Positions 38,251-47,967 of a DNA stretch of 64,000 bases are shown here, piece by piece. This DNA comes from an uncultured Bacillota bacterium (GTDB lineage: Bacteria > Bacillota_I > Bacilli_A > Culicoidibacterales > ZOR0006): NCBI GenBank assembly GCA_945956935.1, contig CAMFJD010000004.1, forward strand, positions 1-64,000, read 5' to 3'. The position numbers and the translations under genes were made by a program. The notes below the pieces were generated by a model. It did no database searches and had not been told where the DNA came from. It was given only the letters and a program-made list of their open reading frames with translations. Position 1 is the stretch's first letter. Each line of letters begins with the position of its first letter.

Positions 38251-38922
38251 TTAATTTGTGTTATTTTTTTGTAAAATCTTTGAAAGTTCCAACATATCTG
38301 TTGATTCAACGACGTAATCTGCACCTGCTGCCTGTAAAATATCAACAGTTCCAACTCCAACTGCAAACATCCCAGCTGCTTTAATTGCTTCAATCCCGGC
38401 TTGTGCATCCTCGACACCAATGCACTCAGATGGTTTCACACCGAGTGCTTGTGCAACTCGTAAGAAAATCTCAGGATTTGGTTTTCCGTATGTTAAATCA
38501 TCCGGATTCACAATATACTCAAAATACTTTGTTAATCCTAGTGCCTCCAAAATCATTGGTGCATTTTTACTTGCAGATGCAAGTGCAATGTGAATGTGTT
38601 GTTCAACAAGTTCATCTAATAATTGTTGAATTCCAGGATAAATATCCTTCGGCCCCATATCGACAAGTAATGACACATAGTGTTCATTTTTTTTCTTGGC
38701 GAGCTGTTGCTTTTCTTCCTCTGTAAACAAATGTTGCTTCTCACCAAGAATCAAAATTCGTTCTAAACTGTCCATTCTACTAATTCCTTTTAATGTTTCA
38801 TTAAATGCATGGTCAAATTCAATCCCTAATTCTTCCCCGAGTTGTTTCCAAGCTAAATAATGATATGCTGCTGTATCAGTAATTACTCCATCTAAATCGA
38901 AAATACATGCTGTTACTGCCAT
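38251..38922 (-). CDS. pgmB: Beta-phosphoglucomutase
   Basis: HAD-superfamily mutase converting beta-glucose 1-phosphate to glucose 6-phosphate after maltose or trehalose phosphorolysis. The ATG at 38922 (223 residues) has AGGGGAG 8 bases upstream. The nucleophile and acid are Asp9 and Asp11 in FDLDGVITDTA; the cap domain LKGISRMDSLERIL and the C-terminal GVEDAQAGIEAIKAAGM are classic. No sugar phosphorylase gene is adjacent, so it is isolated from its usual operon partners. Confidence 0.93.
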   Translation of the reverse strand: MAVTACIFDLDGVITDTAAYHYLAWKQLGEELGIEFDHAFNETLKGISRMDSLERILILGEKQHLFTEEEKQQLAKKKNEHYVSLLVDMGPKDIYPGIQQLLDELVEQHIHIALASASKNAPMILEALGLTKYFEYIVNPDDLTYGKPNPEIFLRVAQALGVKPSECIGVEDAQAGIEAIKAAGMFAVGVGTVDILQAAGADYVVESTDMLELSKILQKNNTN

Positions 38923-39069
38923 AATTCGTTCTCCCCTTTCATCTTCCGTTTTTATTTTCACAAATCAGCAGCTTTTTTGCAAGCCTTTTCAAAAGGTTAC
39001 CGTTAACAGTTTTGTGACTTTAGTTTTTTCCTAAAATTTCAGGTTCTATACTATTTTAGCGGATATGAA

Positions 39070-39098
39070 AAAACACGAGCTCAAAAGACTCGTGTTTT
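39070..39098. terminator. Terminator after the 544-residue membrane protein gene
   Basis: Perfect 10-bp stem AAAACACGAG (39070-39079) with CTCGTGTTTT (39089-39098) and a U-run on the minus strand. Confidence 0.85.
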
Positions 39099-39103
39099 AA
39101 TTT

Positions 39104-40738
39104 TTACCAACTTTGATTTGTAAAACCATTGACAGCTATTTCTGTAGCTTCCGATTCAACATACTGCAATTCAACTGTGTCACCAACTTTTGTTAATGGT
39201 GCTGTTGGATGTTGTTCAGGGTTAATCATATATAATGTTTTATTATCAACTAACTTAACATACGTCACACTTGCTCCATCAACAATAATTGTTTGCATCC
39301 GCTCAACTACACCTGTAAGTGTTGTCAAATCGTCACTTGGTGTCAAAATTTGATTATCTTGTGTTAATTGACGGACATAATCTTTTTGTGCCTCGTTAAT
39401 TGTGTTCCCTACACCAACATTATTATAATTTTCAACACTTACATATGCATAACGTTTCACAAGACCCTCATTATCCTTGAGTGTCATAAAGTACGTCGGT
39501 TTCCCTTGTACATTCACCAAGATTGGGAATGTTGCCGTATAACCTAAATCTTGTACTAGTCCCTCTGCTGAACGCATAGCCGTTACTTCAGTTGCACCTG
39601 AAACTTTGTAAAATGTTGCCTCTTTCGTACGCGTATTAACAAGCATAAATCCAACTGTCGATTCATCACGCCCAACTGATGTTAGTCCTGTATAGAAATA
39701 ATTTTGTCCATCAATAAACATATACGAGCTACCTTCAGTTACTTGTAACATTTCACGGCGACCAAATAATGTATTAATAAAACCATTTTTATAGAGACCC
39801 CAGTCATTAATTTGGCTATATGTCATTTGGCGCGGATAAATCCGATTCGCCCACTCCGGTGCATCTTCAGGCGCATATGCTGACGTTTCACCCGTTTGTG
39901 CATTAACAATAATAACTCTGCTGACATTATCCCCACCAAAGAAACCAATCTCTTTTTGATACTCACTTACAACCCAATATGGATGTCCAGCATCATCAAT
40001 TTCAAACGAATAATCTGTCAATCCAAACTGCATAAAACCACTTAAATACACATGGCGGCGTAAGTTGTTCAACAAAAATGACCCTTGTGAATATTTAATT
40101 CTTACTGGTTCGTTATCGACACTCTGAATTAATTGAACATCGTTAGGATCAGTTGCTGATACAATAATATATCCTGGAGACCCTTCCATATTTTGTAACC
40201 ATTTGAAGAAATCAATTGGTTCAAGCGGTGCAACCCATGCCAATTTTCCGGCATAATCAATTAAATAATATTCACCAATTGTAAACTGACTTCCTAATCC
40301 TAAGTCATTTCCAAGTACTTTATCCCCGAGTTTTTCCGCCAAAGCTTGATCCACTACCGGCAACTGTGTCACAGCAACATCCGCTACACTTTCTGAGTAA
40401 TCTTTCTCTTGTACTTCACCGATTAATTCACGATATTGTTGAGCATGAAAAATTGGCGATGCATAAATTTGACCAGCCATTGGTACAACCAATAAAATAA
40501 GTACCGCCATCTTTAGTTTCATGGAACGACTAAAACGCCACACCAATCCAATTACTAAAAAGATTCCAATCCATAGTGTAAATCCAAAACTTGGATGTAA
40601 CGGTGGCATTAAAATAAATAATGTAAATAGTGCAGCAATCACTAAAAAAATAATAATTGTAATAATTGACAGCTTCTTAAATCCAGCCATCATTGCTTGT
40701 GTATTCATTGGTTTTCCATCAGGTCCGTAAATATCCAT
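39104..40738 (-). CDS. Conserved membrane protein of unknown function
   Basis: I recognise the general type but know no function. The ATG at 40738 (544 residues) has AAGGAG 8 bases upstream. Three hydrophobic segments at about 25-45, 50-67 and 76-92 are followed by about 450 soluble residues, likely outside the cell. These contain repeated beta-rich segments (TDYSFEIDDAGHPYWVVS, VIIVNAQTGETSAYAPEDAPEWANRIYP) and a small C-terminal OB-like domain (about 475-540). It has its own terminator and sits between trmN6 and pgmB. Transport or enzymatic motifs were not seen. Confidence 0.8.
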   Translation of the reverse strand: MDIYGPDGKPMNTQAMMAGFKKLSIITIIIFLVIAALFTLFILMPPLHPSFGFTLWIGIFLVIGLVWRFSRSMKLKMAVLILLVVPMAGQIYASPIFHAQQYRELIGEVQEKDYSESVADVAVTQLPVVDQALAEKLGDKVLGNDLGLGSQFTIGEYYLIDYAGKLAWVAPLEPIDFFKWLQNMEGSPGYIIVSATDPNDVQLIQSVDNEPVRIKYSQGSFLLNNLRRHVYLSGFMQFGLTDYSFEIDDAGHPYWVVSEYQKEIGFFGGDNVSRVIIVNAQTGETSAYAPEDAPEWANRIYPRQMTYSQINDWGLYKNGFINTLFGRREMLQVTEGSSYMFIDGQNYFYTGLTSVGRDESTVGFMLVNTRTKEATFYKVSGATEVTAMRSAEGLVQDLGYTATFPILVNVQGKPTYFMTLKDNEGLVKRYAYVSVENYNNVGVGNTINEAQKDYVRQLTQDNQILTPSDDLTTLTGVVERMQTIIVDGASVTYVKLVDNKTLYMINPEQHPTAPLTKVGDTVELQYVESEATEIAVNGFTNQSW

Positions 40739-40764
40739 AATCAACACTCCTTCGTTTATGTATG

Positions 40765-41550
40765 TTATTTATTTGTTCTTTCAATACGATTAAAGTAAGT
40801 AAGCACCTCTTTTGAATAACTTCCATCCTCTTCGTGAACAATAAATGGTGGCAAAATTCGTAATCCAGGACGACCATTTTTTCTTCCTTCAATAAGGAGC
40901 ATATGTGCTTCGCGACCATTTTTCGGATAAATAAGTTGCATTCTTTTTGGTTCTAATTTATATTTTTTAAATGTTTCAATAATATCAATTAAACGGTCAG
41001 GTCGATGTACCATTGCAAAATAGCCATTGTTATTAAGCAAATATGCTGCATTTTTAACAATATCATCTAACGTTGCAAGTACTTCGTGACGCGCAATTGT
41101 TAAATAATCATTCTTATTAGTATTACTTGATGGTTCGTATTTAAAAAATGGTGGATTTGACACAACAACATCTACTTCTCCAGTTGCAAAATGAACAGGC
41201 ATATTATTTAAATCATCATGTAAAATACGAATTTGATCTTCTAGCCCATTAATACTAACTGTACGTTTTGCCATGTCTGCAACTTCTGGTTGGATTTCGA
41301 CTCCTATCATCTGTGCATCCGTTCGTCGTGTTAACAGTAGTGGAATCGGTGCATTCCCTGTTCCAAAATCAACAATTGTTTCAACACCTTTCACCAAGCT
41401 AACAAAATTTGCCAATAATACTGAATCAAGTGAGAAGTTTAACATATCCGTTCGTTGGATAATATGCATTCCTTCAAATCCTAGTAAGTCATTCAACACT
41501 TCATTTTCCCTGAGAAGTCCCTCACCTCTTAACGTTTGCTCTAATGCCAT
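40765..41550 (-). CDS. trmN6: tRNA1(Val) A37 N6-methyltransferase (YabB/TrmN6)
   Basis: SAM-dependent methylase of 261 residues. The SAM loop DFGTGNAPIP is at 61-70 and the catalytic NPPF motif at 132-135 marks an adenine-N6 target. AAGGAG precedes the ATG. It corresponds by position and length to Bacillus yabB, downstream of ricT with a 12 bp gap. The tRNA target is inferred from the E. coli homologue. Confidence 0.93.
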   Translation of the reverse strand: MALEQTLRGEGLLRENEVLNDLLGFEGMHIIQRTDMLNFSLDSVLLANFVSLVKGVETIVDFGTGNAPIPLLLTRRTDAQMIGVEIQPEVADMAKRTVSINGLEDQIRILHDDLNNMPVHFATGEVDVVVSNPPFFKYEPSSNTNKNDYLTIARHEVLATLDDIVKNAAYLLNNNGYFAMVHRPDRLIDIIETFKKYKLEPKRMQLIYPKNGREAHMLLIEGRKNGRPGLRILPPFIVHEEDGSYSKEVLTYFNRIERTNK

Positions 41551-41562
41551 CCCTGTCTCCTT

Positions 41563-42441
41563 CTAATCTAATACTGATTTTAATTCTCGTGCTAATTCTC
41601 GATCTTCTTTTTTCGAACGTTTGACTGACTTAACAATCGTTATTTCTTCAAAGCTAAATGTTTCAACACGAGCAAGTCCAGCTTTCCGTTCAAATAATTC
41701 CACTTGAACAAATTCATTCAAAATATTCAGTCCGACAACACGTCCTTCGCCATTTGGTGTATTTACAATACTACCAATGTCAGGAAGTTTCGCTAAAATC
41801 TCTTCATATACTTCATTTTCATATTTTAAACAACATAGTAGACGGCCACATGCACCAGATATTTTTGTCGGATTTAATGAAAAATTCTGATTTTTTGCCA
41901 TCCGAATCGTTACAGTTGCAAAATCACTTAAAAAAGTCGAGCAGCACAACTCATAACCACACGGACCGAGCCCACCAACAATTTTCGCTTCATCACGTAC
42001 ACCAACCTGACGTAATTCAATCCGAGTTCGGAATTGTGAAGCTAAATCTTTAACTAATTCTCGGAAATCCACACGGCCTTCTGCTGTAAAGAAAAAGATT
42101 AATCGCTCGCGTTCAAATGTATATTCTGCCTCTAATAAGTTCATTTCCAAGGCATTCTTGGTAATAAGTCGTTGACACACCGGTATTGCTGCTTTTGCAT
42201 CGTGTTTATTTTTTTCATATTGAGCAACATCTTTTGGTGTTGCTTTACGAATTACTGTACGTAGCGGTAAAACAACATCCGCTTGATCAACTTCACGATT
42301 TGAAATAACTACATAACCTAATTCTAAACCGCGTGCCGTTTCAACAATCACAGGTGTTCCTTTCTTTAATCGTTGTTCTTTGGGACTAAAGAAATATATT
42401 TTACCAACTTGTTTAAAGCGAATTCCTACTACTTCAATCAT
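41563..42441 (-). CDS. ricT: PSP1-domain protein RicT (YaaT)
   Basis: Subunit of the RicAFT complex, which in Bacillus carries iron-sulfur clusters and helps RNase Y mature operon mRNAs. The 292 residues have an N-terminal PSP1 fold and the conserved Cys set CGYELCC (161, 166, 167) and CGRLLCC (198, 203, 204). The ATG overlaps the holB stop. RicA (YmcA) and RicF (YlbF) would be elsewhere in the genome. Confidence 0.95.
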   Translation of the reverse strand: MIEVVGIRFKQVGKIYFFSPKEQRLKKGTPVIVETARGLELGYVVISNREVDQADVVLPLRTVIRKATPKDVAQYEKNKHDAKAAIPVCQRLITKNALEMNLLEAEYTFERERLIFFFTAEGRVDFRELVKDLASQFRTRIELRQVGVRDEAKIVGGLGPCGYELCCSTFLSDFATVTIRMAKNQNFSLNPTKISGACGRLLCCLKYENEVYEEILAKLPDIGSIVNTPNGEGRVVGLNILNEFVQVELFERKAGLARVETFSFEEITIVKSVKRSKKEDRELARELKSVLD

Positions 42442-43403
42442 CGTTTACTACTTCCTTTCATCAACTCCAAGTGATAACCTGTTAAAGCAAGTGATAACAG
42501 TGCATTTCCTCGGATGTTTCTTTCTAATTGTAATAATTGTTGGATGCGTTGTTGCGCTTGGTGTCGAGTCAATTGTTCACGTAATTGTTCACAAATTGTC
42601 ACCTTCCATTCACCATGATGAATGACTCCTTCGTACGTTGCTACCAAAAGTTGAATAATTTCAAGTGCGCGTTGTCGTTTAGAAAACCACTTTTCAAGGC
42701 CTATTTGGGCTATTAATGGTCCGTATTGTTCGCTTTCTAATTGCTCTACATATTTCAATAAATCCGCTATGAGTTGTTGAAATTCATTATCGTGGACGAG
42801 CTGTTTGATTTTTGCGTACTCAGAACTAAGCGCATTCGCATAAAAAATTAACGTTTCATCAATACCTTGTTGTAATAGCACTTGACGACGTTGTTTTTGA
42901 TCCGGTGGTAGCAATTGCACTATTTGCACACGCGATAGAATTGTCGGTAAGACTTTCGCTTGATTTTCAACTAATAAAAATGCTGTTTGGTTCCCTGTCG
43001 GCTCTTCTAAAAACTTTAGCAAACTGTTTGCTGCTTGTGGTGTCATCAGTTCAGCACCAATTAATACGTAAAATTGTTGTTCAGTTTCAAAACTCGTTTG
43101 AGTGAGTTCGTGTTGTAACTGCTGGATTTGCTCTTTTTTAATGGTAGATCCATCTGGTTCAATCCGCAAAACATCCGGATGCGTATTATGTAAAATACGT
43201 TGGCATGTTGCGCAGTACCCACACGGACGTGAGTGTGATTCACTCGTGCACAATTTTGCCTGAATAATAAATAAAGCAAATTCAAGCTGCACTGCCACTG
43301 TTTGTCCCTGTAACAAAATCGCATGAGATAGTCGATTTCTTTTCAAACTATTTGCAATAATTCGACTTGCAATCGGTTGGGTTTGCTCCCATTTACTCCA
43401 CAT
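42438..43403 (-). CDS. holB: DNA polymerase III delta-prime subunit
   Basis: Clamp-loader subunit, 321 residues. Expected AAA features are present: the zinc-binding Cys set (CGYCATCQRIL), the sensor region AANSLLKFLEEP and the SRVQ arginine-finger motif. The Walker A loop is degenerate (LLQGQTVAVQLE instead of GxxGxGK), so ATP binding is unlikely; this is common in delta-prime. It overlaps both tmk and ricT, in the conserved tmk-holB-ricT order. Confidence 0.93.
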   Translation of the reverse strand: MWSKWEQTQPIASRIIANSLKRNRLSHAILLQGQTVAVQLEFALFIIQAKLCTSESHSRPCGYCATCQRILHNTHPDVLRIEPDGSTIKKEQIQQLQHELTQTSFETEQQFYVLIGAELMTPQAANSLLKFLEEPTGNQTAFLLVENQAKVLPTILSRVQIVQLLPPDQKQRRQVLLQQGIDETLIFYANALSSEYAKIKQLVHDNEFQQLIADLLKYVEQLESEQYGPLIAQIGLEKWFSKRQRALEIIQLLVATYEGVIHHGEWKVTICEQLREQLTRHQAQQRIQQLLQLERNIRGNALLSLALTGYHLELMKGSSKR

Positions 43404-44034
43404 GCTCGATAACCTTCGTAATCACTTGCTGGGTTTGCTCAATGACAGCATCAAGATGTTGATTAGCATCAACGATGACAAAGCGATCACTGAATCGTTT
43501 AGCCAGATCGTGATAGCCTTCATACACACGCATATGAAACTCATAACTCTCTTGATCGAGTCGATTCACTTCACGCTCTTCACTATTAAATACACGTGCT
43601 AATCCAATCTTTGGTTCAACATCTAGTAAAATTGTTGCTTGTGGCCAGCATGTCCCAATTGCATAACTATTTAACTCATATACTACATCAAAACCTAAAT
43701 CACGTGCATATGCTTGATATACAAGTGAACTATCTACAAAACGATCACATAAAACAATCTTCCCTTGTGCCAATTGAGGCTCTACAAATTCCGCTAAGTG
43801 TTGAGCACGCGCTGCTGCGTATAGTAAAACTTCTGTTTTCGCCGCCATAGCTATGTTATCGACCGATAAAATGACTTCACGAATTTGCTCAGCAATTGGT
43901 GTTCCACCTGGTTCACGTGTCACAATCACATCATATCCCTTTTCAATCAAATATGTTTTCACCGCTTGAATGACAGTCGATTTTCCTGCTCCTTCACCGC
44001 CTTCAAATGTGATAAATTTTCCTGTTTTTTTCAT
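43393..44034 (-). CDS. tmk: Thymidylate kinase
   Basis: Phosphorylates dTMP to dTDP. The 213 residues have Walker A EGGEGAGKST at 11-20, the DRF-type motif LCDRFVDSSLVYQ and TREPGGTPIAEQ. AGGAG precedes the ATG. First gene of the tmk-holB-ricT-trmN6 run; the yaaQ and yaaR genes found between tmk and holB in Bacillus are absent. Confidence 0.96.
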   Translation of the reverse strand: MKKTGKFITFEGGEGAGKSTVIQAVKTYLIEKGYDVIVTREPGGTPIAEQIREVILSVDNIAMAAKTEVLLYAAARAQHLAEFVEPQLAQGKIVLCDRFVDSSLVYQAYARDLGFDVVYELNSYAIGTCWPQATILLDVEPKIGLARVFNSEEREVNRLDQESYEFHMRVYEGYHDLAKRFSDRFVIVDANQHLDAVIEQTQQVITKVIEHVE

Positions 44035-44091
44035 TACATACTCCTAGATTTATATTTTTAATCTATCTTTCTATTATAGCAAAAATAGCAG

Positions 44092-44124
44092 AAAAAACAT
44101 CATTTATCGCTGTAAATGATGTTT
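44092..44124 (-). terminator. Terminator after frameshifted Trk gene
   Basis: Perfect 12-bp stem AAACATCATTTA (44095-44106) with TAAATGATGTTT (44113-44124) and a U-run on the minus strand. Confidence 0.87.
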
Positions 44125-44141
44125 CTTCATCTTTCTTTCAA

Positions 44142-45426
44142 TTAAATAGCTACATCCTCTACTTTCAGTTGTTCACGGCGTCTTGAATGCACAACCATCG
44201 TTGTAATAACAGTCAAAACCCCAACACGCCCAGCATACATTAAACAAGTTTCCAATCGTTCCCAATTCACCTGTAATACCCATTGTGAGACCAACTGTCC
44301 CCAACCCACTAGTAGCTTCAAACAATAACTCCTTAAAACCAATATCAGGTTCCGCAAATAATAAAATCGTAAATCCAATGAATAAAAAAGACATATAAAC
44401 AAAAGTTGTCGCCAATGCTACTTTTGCCTTTACTAACGGAATCGATCGTCGAAATAATCTCACTTGATTATCTCCAATGATGAAAGCTCGAATTGCAGCA
44501 TATGTCGCACTGACAGTCGTTAGTTTCAATCCACCAGCTGTACCTGAGGGCGCACCACCGATAATCATCAACAAAATCATGATAAAAGCAAAACCTGCTG
44601 ATACATCTGCCAATGGTACCGTATTATATCCAGCAGTAGTTATGGCATTAATATTTTGAAATGTAATTATTAAGATATCTTCAAACCAACCATTCCCTTG
44701 GACAAAAGCATCACTCAAAAACACAATGATAGTAGAACCGATAATAAATACACTCATTAATGCCAAAATAATTTTTGTTGTAAAAGTAAGTGTCTTTTTT
44801 TGACCGCGCAAAAAACTCACCACATCTGTAGCTACAATAAAACCAAGTGCACCAAGCAAAGCAATGATATTAATCGATACATTTAAGCCTATATCTCCCA
44901 CATAATTTTCAAAACTATTCGGATATAATGAAAAACCAGCCGTACCAAATGTCGATACTGAATGAAAAATCGCACTCCAGACAGGATGGACGCGAGGATC
45001 ATCTTGAAAAACAAAATAAAGCACTACTGCACCTAATGCTTGAACAATTAATGCATAGACACCGATATTAAAGATAAATTGCCGTAAGTTCATTTCTTTT
45101 GGCAAAGCGAAAGTTCGTCGTAAAATATTGTCTTGACTCGTACTCATTGATCCCCGCAATGAAATACTGATAAATGCACTAAACGTCATATATCCAATAC
45201 CACCAAAAAAAACAAGCGTCATCAATACAAACTGTCCGATAAAAGTAAACTTATCAATTGTCAGTGGTGCCAGCCCTGTAGTTGAAATACCCGATACCGC
45301 TACAAACAAAGCATCGACAAATGACAGACCTTCTCCTGATACTTGTGAAAAAGGAAGCATAAAAACAACTGTTCCAAATAAAATATATAGTCCATAGCCA
45401 ACTAAAATTCGCCACGCTCGATTCAC
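44142..45426 (-). pseudogene. ktrB: Trk/Ktr-type potassium transporter subunit, frameshifted
   Basis: Ion-conducting subunit related to KtrB/TrkH. Reading from the GTG at 45426 gives the MPM repeats with selectivity-filter-like segments (SGISTTGL, STFGTAGF, AITTAGYN, SGLGTVGLT), but frame is lost near 44240-44247. The true C-terminus (LMYAGRVGVLTVITTMVVHSRRRE) continues in another frame to 44142. Compared with the paralogue at 46635, about 11 nt are missing at that point (LVLIV in the paralogue). Everything else is intact, so the break is recent or an error. Truncation would remove the last helix end and the positively charged tail. Confidence 0.85.
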
Positions 45427-45554
45427 TTACAATCACCTCTTTACTTTACTTCTATTACCTGATTGAAACAAAAAAAGCATGAAAAAGCTAGTGTTTTATT
45501 GTGATTCACAATCATTTATTTTTTTATACAGTATTTATTCATATACATGCAAAC

Positions 45555-45578
45555 AAAAAAGGGAGGTATCCCTTTTTT
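45555..45578 (-). terminator. Terminator after nitroreductase at 45587
   Basis: AAAAAAGGGA (45555-45564) pairs with TCCCTTTTTT (45569-45578) around GGTA. U-run on the minus strand. Confidence 0.85.
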
Positions 45579-45586
45579 AACTCACA

Positions 45587-46249
45587 CTATTCCCCATCTA
45601 CATATTCAATCACTTTTGTTATTGGCAGACGTGATTTCGGTAAATTTTTATTAAAATCATGCTTTTCGTGATAACCAACTGCTACAACAACTGATGTTGT
45701 AAAACCTTTATCTCTCAGCGAAAATTCCTCATCTATTACCTTCAAGTTCACTCCTTCCATCGCAATGGCATCTAAGCCTAGTGTCGCTACACCTAATAAA
45801 AATTGACCAAGATTCAAATACACTTGCTTCTCTGCCCAATGTTGATAGTCTTTATGATCTAATTTATGCATATTCGCAAATAGCTCACGAACAGCTCGTG
45901 TCTGCTCTTTTGTTTCTGCTTGTATAAATCGCCCATCACTCGCTTCTTGATTCAGTACATCCTCTAAATGCATTCGAGTTGGATCAATTTGTGTAGCGAA
46001 AACAATAACTGCACTCGCATTCAATATTTTTGATTCATTAAATGCATAAAAATCTTGTGCTCCTTTGGCTACGCGCTTTTTCCCTTCATCGGTTGTTGTG
46101 ATTAAAAAATGCCATGGTTGAATATTAGTTGATGACGGGGACTTCTGTAACAATTGTTCGATTACTTGTAATTGTCCTTTGTCTAACTTTTTGCTCTGAT
46201 CGAATTGTTTTGTTGAATACCTATTCTCTAATACTTTCAAAATATCCAT
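45587..46249 (-). CDS. NAD(P)H nitroreductase, NfsB family
   Basis: FMN-dependent oxidoreductase of 220 residues. The N-terminal ENRYSTKQFD contacts FMN, followed by SPSSTNIQPWHF and the C-terminal GLDAIAMEGV and VVVAVGYH segments. GAGGAGG precedes the ATG, and TTGCTT-17-TATAGT (46289-46317) is a good promoter. It is a single-gene unit between two Trk-type genes and differs in family from the broken nitroreductase at 35513. Physiological substrate unknown (quinones or nitroaromatics are usual in vitro). Confidence 0.92.
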   Translation of the reverse strand: MDILKVLENRYSTKQFDQSKKLDKGQLQVIEQLLQKSPSSTNIQPWHFLITTTDEGKKRVAKGAQDFYAFNESKILNASAVIVFATQIDPTRMHLEDVLNQEASDGRFIQAETKEQTRAVRELFANMHKLDHKDYQHWAEKQVYLNLGQFLLGVATLGLDAIAMEGVNLKVIDEEFSLRDKGFTTSVVVAVGYHEKHDFNKNLPKSRLPITKVIEYVDGE

Positions 46250-46634
46250 TTTATCTCTCCTCCTCGTATCTTTTTATCTACTATCCTTACTATATATTGA
46301 ATTTTTCAACAAAGCAATTACAGACATTTTCGACCGTATATCCATATTTTCACTCTTACACACATTTCCTAATTATCTACATTATTTTGAAATACGCTAA
46401 TTTCTGTAAACCAAATAGCAATTTTCAAAAAATTAATCTCTATTGCGCAGAAATGTATACAAGAGATTCCAACTCAAACGTATACTATTATTCTTTTCAT
46501 TTAATAGTTATTGAAATCAAAAGTAGCACAATAAAAAAAAGAGCGCATGCGCTCTCTTTTCTATATATTATCCTTTTTAGCTTTCAATAATTAAAATATC
46601 AGTTTTTTTACCATTATGTTTACACGTCTATATT
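46250..46634 (-). other. Intergenic region with nitroreductase promoter and Trk terminator
   Basis: No gene is evident. The promoter TTGCTT (46312-46317), 17 bp, TATAGT (46289-46294) serves the nitroreductase. A terminator for the upstream Trk gene lies at 46532-46558: AGAGCG-CATG-CGCTCT with an A-rich left side giving a U-run on the minus strand. The rest is AT-rich and shows nothing clear. Confidence 0.6.
46532..46558 (-). terminator. Terminator after intact Trk-type gene
   Basis: Palindromic stem AGAGCG (46540-46545) with CGCTCT (46550-46555) and flanking A and T runs, U-run on the minus strand. Confidence 0.8.
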
Positions 46635-47936
46635 TTAAACAGCAACATCTTCATATGTTGAACGGCGATTTTCACGCTGACGACTGCGTACAACAATTAC
46701 TGTCGCAACTGTAAATACTCCAACACGTCCCATATACATCAGCACAATAAGTACAAGTTTTGCTAAACTACTTAAATCGGCTGTAATTCCTGCTGACATC
46801 CCTGTTGTTCCTAACGCACTAGCAGCTTCAAACATTAAATACAATGGATTCATATCCGGCTCAATAAAAAACATCAGTAAGATCCCAATTGCCAAACTTC
46901 CGACATAAATCACAAAATTTGAAAAAGCTTGTTGTACACGCGTATCTGGAATTGAACGTCCCATTAACAGTGCTTGCTTACTCCCTTTCGCAAATGAACG
47001 AACAGCAGCAAAAATAGCGCTCACCGTCGTTATTTTAATCCCACCAGCAGTCCCTGAAGGTGCTCCACCGATTGTTAGAATAATCATAAGGACCATCAAA
47101 AACCCAATTGACACATTCGATAAATTAATTGTTGAGAACCCCGATGTTGTCATCGCATTTGTATTCTCAAACATAATTACCATAATTGTTTGCCACCATG
47201 TATCCCCAATCTGATAGTCACCAAATAAGAAGACAAGTGCGGTTGATATAAAGAGGATACCAAATGTCATAATTAAAATAATCTTCGTTGTAAACGTAAT
47301 TGTCTTTCGCTGTCCACGAATCACACTAGCAATATCAGTTGCGACAATAAATCCAAGAGATCCGAAAATAGCAACAACAATGGTAATCACATTAAATGCT
47401 GTATTTAAAACATATGATTCCACACCATTTGGGTAAATTGAAAATCCAGCTGTTGTAAAAATTGAAATTGAATGAAATAAGGCACTGAACGCTGGATTCG
47501 CTCGAGAATCACCTTGAAAAACGAAAAATAATGCTAATGCACCTAGCAACTGTACTGTTAATGCATAAATACCAGTACTAAAAATAAATTGTTTAACATT
47601 CATCTCTTTTGGTAATGCGAACGCTGATTTTAAAACACCATGCTGCTGTGTACTCATTGTTCCATGAATCGTCAATGTAATAAAAGCACTGAACGTCATA
47701 TATCCAAGTCCACCAACAAATAGCATGATCATCAATCCTATTTGACCAACGAGCGAAAAATCAGCAGCCGAAACTGGTGTTAATCCTGTCGTTGAAATCG
47801 CTGATGCTGAAACAAATAATGCATCGATAAATGGAAGCCCAACTCCCGATTTATGAGCAATTGGTAACATTAAAAATAATGCTCCACCTAACATATATAA
47901 AGCATAACCTAATAAAATACGCCCTAAATTCTTCAC
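46635..47936 (-). CDS. ktrB: Trk/Ktr-type potassium transporter subunit KtrB
   Basis: Intact paralogue of the frameshifted gene at 44142, 433 residues from a GTG start at 47936 with AAGGAA upstream. Four MPM units with filter-like segments SAISTTGL, SIFTTAGF, AMTTSGFS and SALGTTGMS give the potassium pathway. The C-terminal MYMGRVGVFT and basic tail are complete. No KtrA (RCK) gene is adjacent, so the cytosolic gate is encoded elsewhere. Role: K+ uptake, usually Na+-coupled. Confidence 0.93.
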   Translation of the reverse strand: MKNLGRILLGYALYMLGGALFLMLPIAHKSGVGLPFIDALFVSASAISTTGLTPVSAADFSLVGQIGLMIMLFVGGLGYMTFSAFITLTIHGTMSTQQHGVLKSAFALPKEMNVKQFIFSTGIYALTVQLLGALALFFVFQGDSRANPAFSALFHSISIFTTAGFSIYPNGVESYVLNTAFNVITIVVAIFGSLGFIVATDIASVIRGQRKTITFTTKIILIMTFGILFISTALVFLFGDYQIGDTWWQTIMVIMFENTNAMTTSGFSTINLSNVSIGFLMVLMIILTIGGAPSGTAGGIKITTVSAIFAAVRSFAKGSKQALLMGRSIPDTRVQQAFSNFVIYVGSLAIGILLMFFIEPDMNPLYLMFEAASALGTTGMSAGITADLSSLAKLVLIVLMYMGRVGVFTVATVIVVRSRQRENRRSTYEDVAV

Positions 47937-47967
47937 TTCTTATTTCCTTCCTTCGTGTGTATCACTA

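Noticed and set aside
44236-44250. Programmed frameshift in the Trk-type gene
   Set aside because: A +1 shift would be needed, no X-XXY-YYZ site or stimulatory structure is seen, and codons are missing relative to the paralogue, so mutation is more likely.
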